A model generated the notes under the pieces. The model was not told the DNA's origin. It searched no databases and saw only the letters and a list, made by a program, of their open reading frames with translations. A stretch of DNA of 64,000 nucleotides from Lamellibrachia columna (taxonomy: Eukaryota > Annelida > Polychaeta > Sabellida > Siboglinidae), in the NCBI GenBank assembly GCA_963662155.1, contig OY759267.1, positions 19,264,438 to 19,328,437 of the forward strand, in the 5' to 3' direction. Each line of letters opens with the position of its first letter. Position 1 is the first letter of the stretch. Shown here one piece after another: positions 63,999 through 64,000 of the stretch. The position numbers and the translations under genes are program-made.

Positions 63999-64000
63999 TG

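Overview
This is an animal (metazoan) nuclear genome window. Genes are split by GT-AG introns of about 0.1-7.5 kb, encode proteins with close vertebrate relatives, and lie in AT-rich DNA full of non-LTR retrotransposon remnants, tRNA-derived SINEs, MITEs and very many tandem arrays. The mix (CR1/L2-type LINEs, core-type SINEs, hAT MITEs, minisatellites sitting on exon-intron borders) suggests a marine invertebrate. Minisatellites that overlap splice sites are something I recall being reported in amphioxus genes, so a lancelet is one candidate, but I cannot settle the species from sequence alone. Layout: (1) 1-14776, + strand: nine 3' exons of peroxisomal Lon protease LONP2, whose 5' end lies left of the window; the exons encode the C-terminal 517 residues and a SKI-type PTS1. 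Its introns carry a 206-bp satellite array, a SINE, long hairpins, a 40-copy 37-bp minisatellite that starts on a 5' splice site, and CR1 remnants. (2) 14777-18683: gene-free, repeats. (3) 36264-18684, - strand: a complete 15-exon ATAD3 gene (599 aa, mitochondrial AAA+ ATPase); one 3' splice site has been amplified into a 51-bp minisatellite of about 19 copies. (4) 37153-50880, + strand: a VAMP/synaptobrevin gene, head-to-head with ATAD3 across about 0.9 kb. It has two interchangeable 52-nt transmembrane exons and a tandemly duplicated terminal 3' splice site. (5) 50881-56983: gene-poor, with a 1.68-kb hAT-like element bearing 8-bp target duplications. (6) 58048-56984, - strand: a single-exon B3GALT6 (354 aa). 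(7) 59802-60163, +: a small exon of an unrecognised gene. (8) 61.5-62.5 kb: a GC-rich block with coding-like tandem repeats. (9) 63998-62769, -: an uninterrupted reverse-transcriptase ORF of a CR1/Jockey-type LINE running out of the window. The protein-coding genes are housekeeping or secretory-pathway genes and do not form one pathway. ATAD3, VAMP3 and B3GALT6 all lie on human chromosome arm 1p36, so this window may preserve an old linkage group. The most interesting features are the repeated link between tandem arrays and splice junctions (LONP2, ATAD3 twice, VAMP, and the LONP2 stop codon) and the alternative transmembrane-exon architecture of the VAMP gene.
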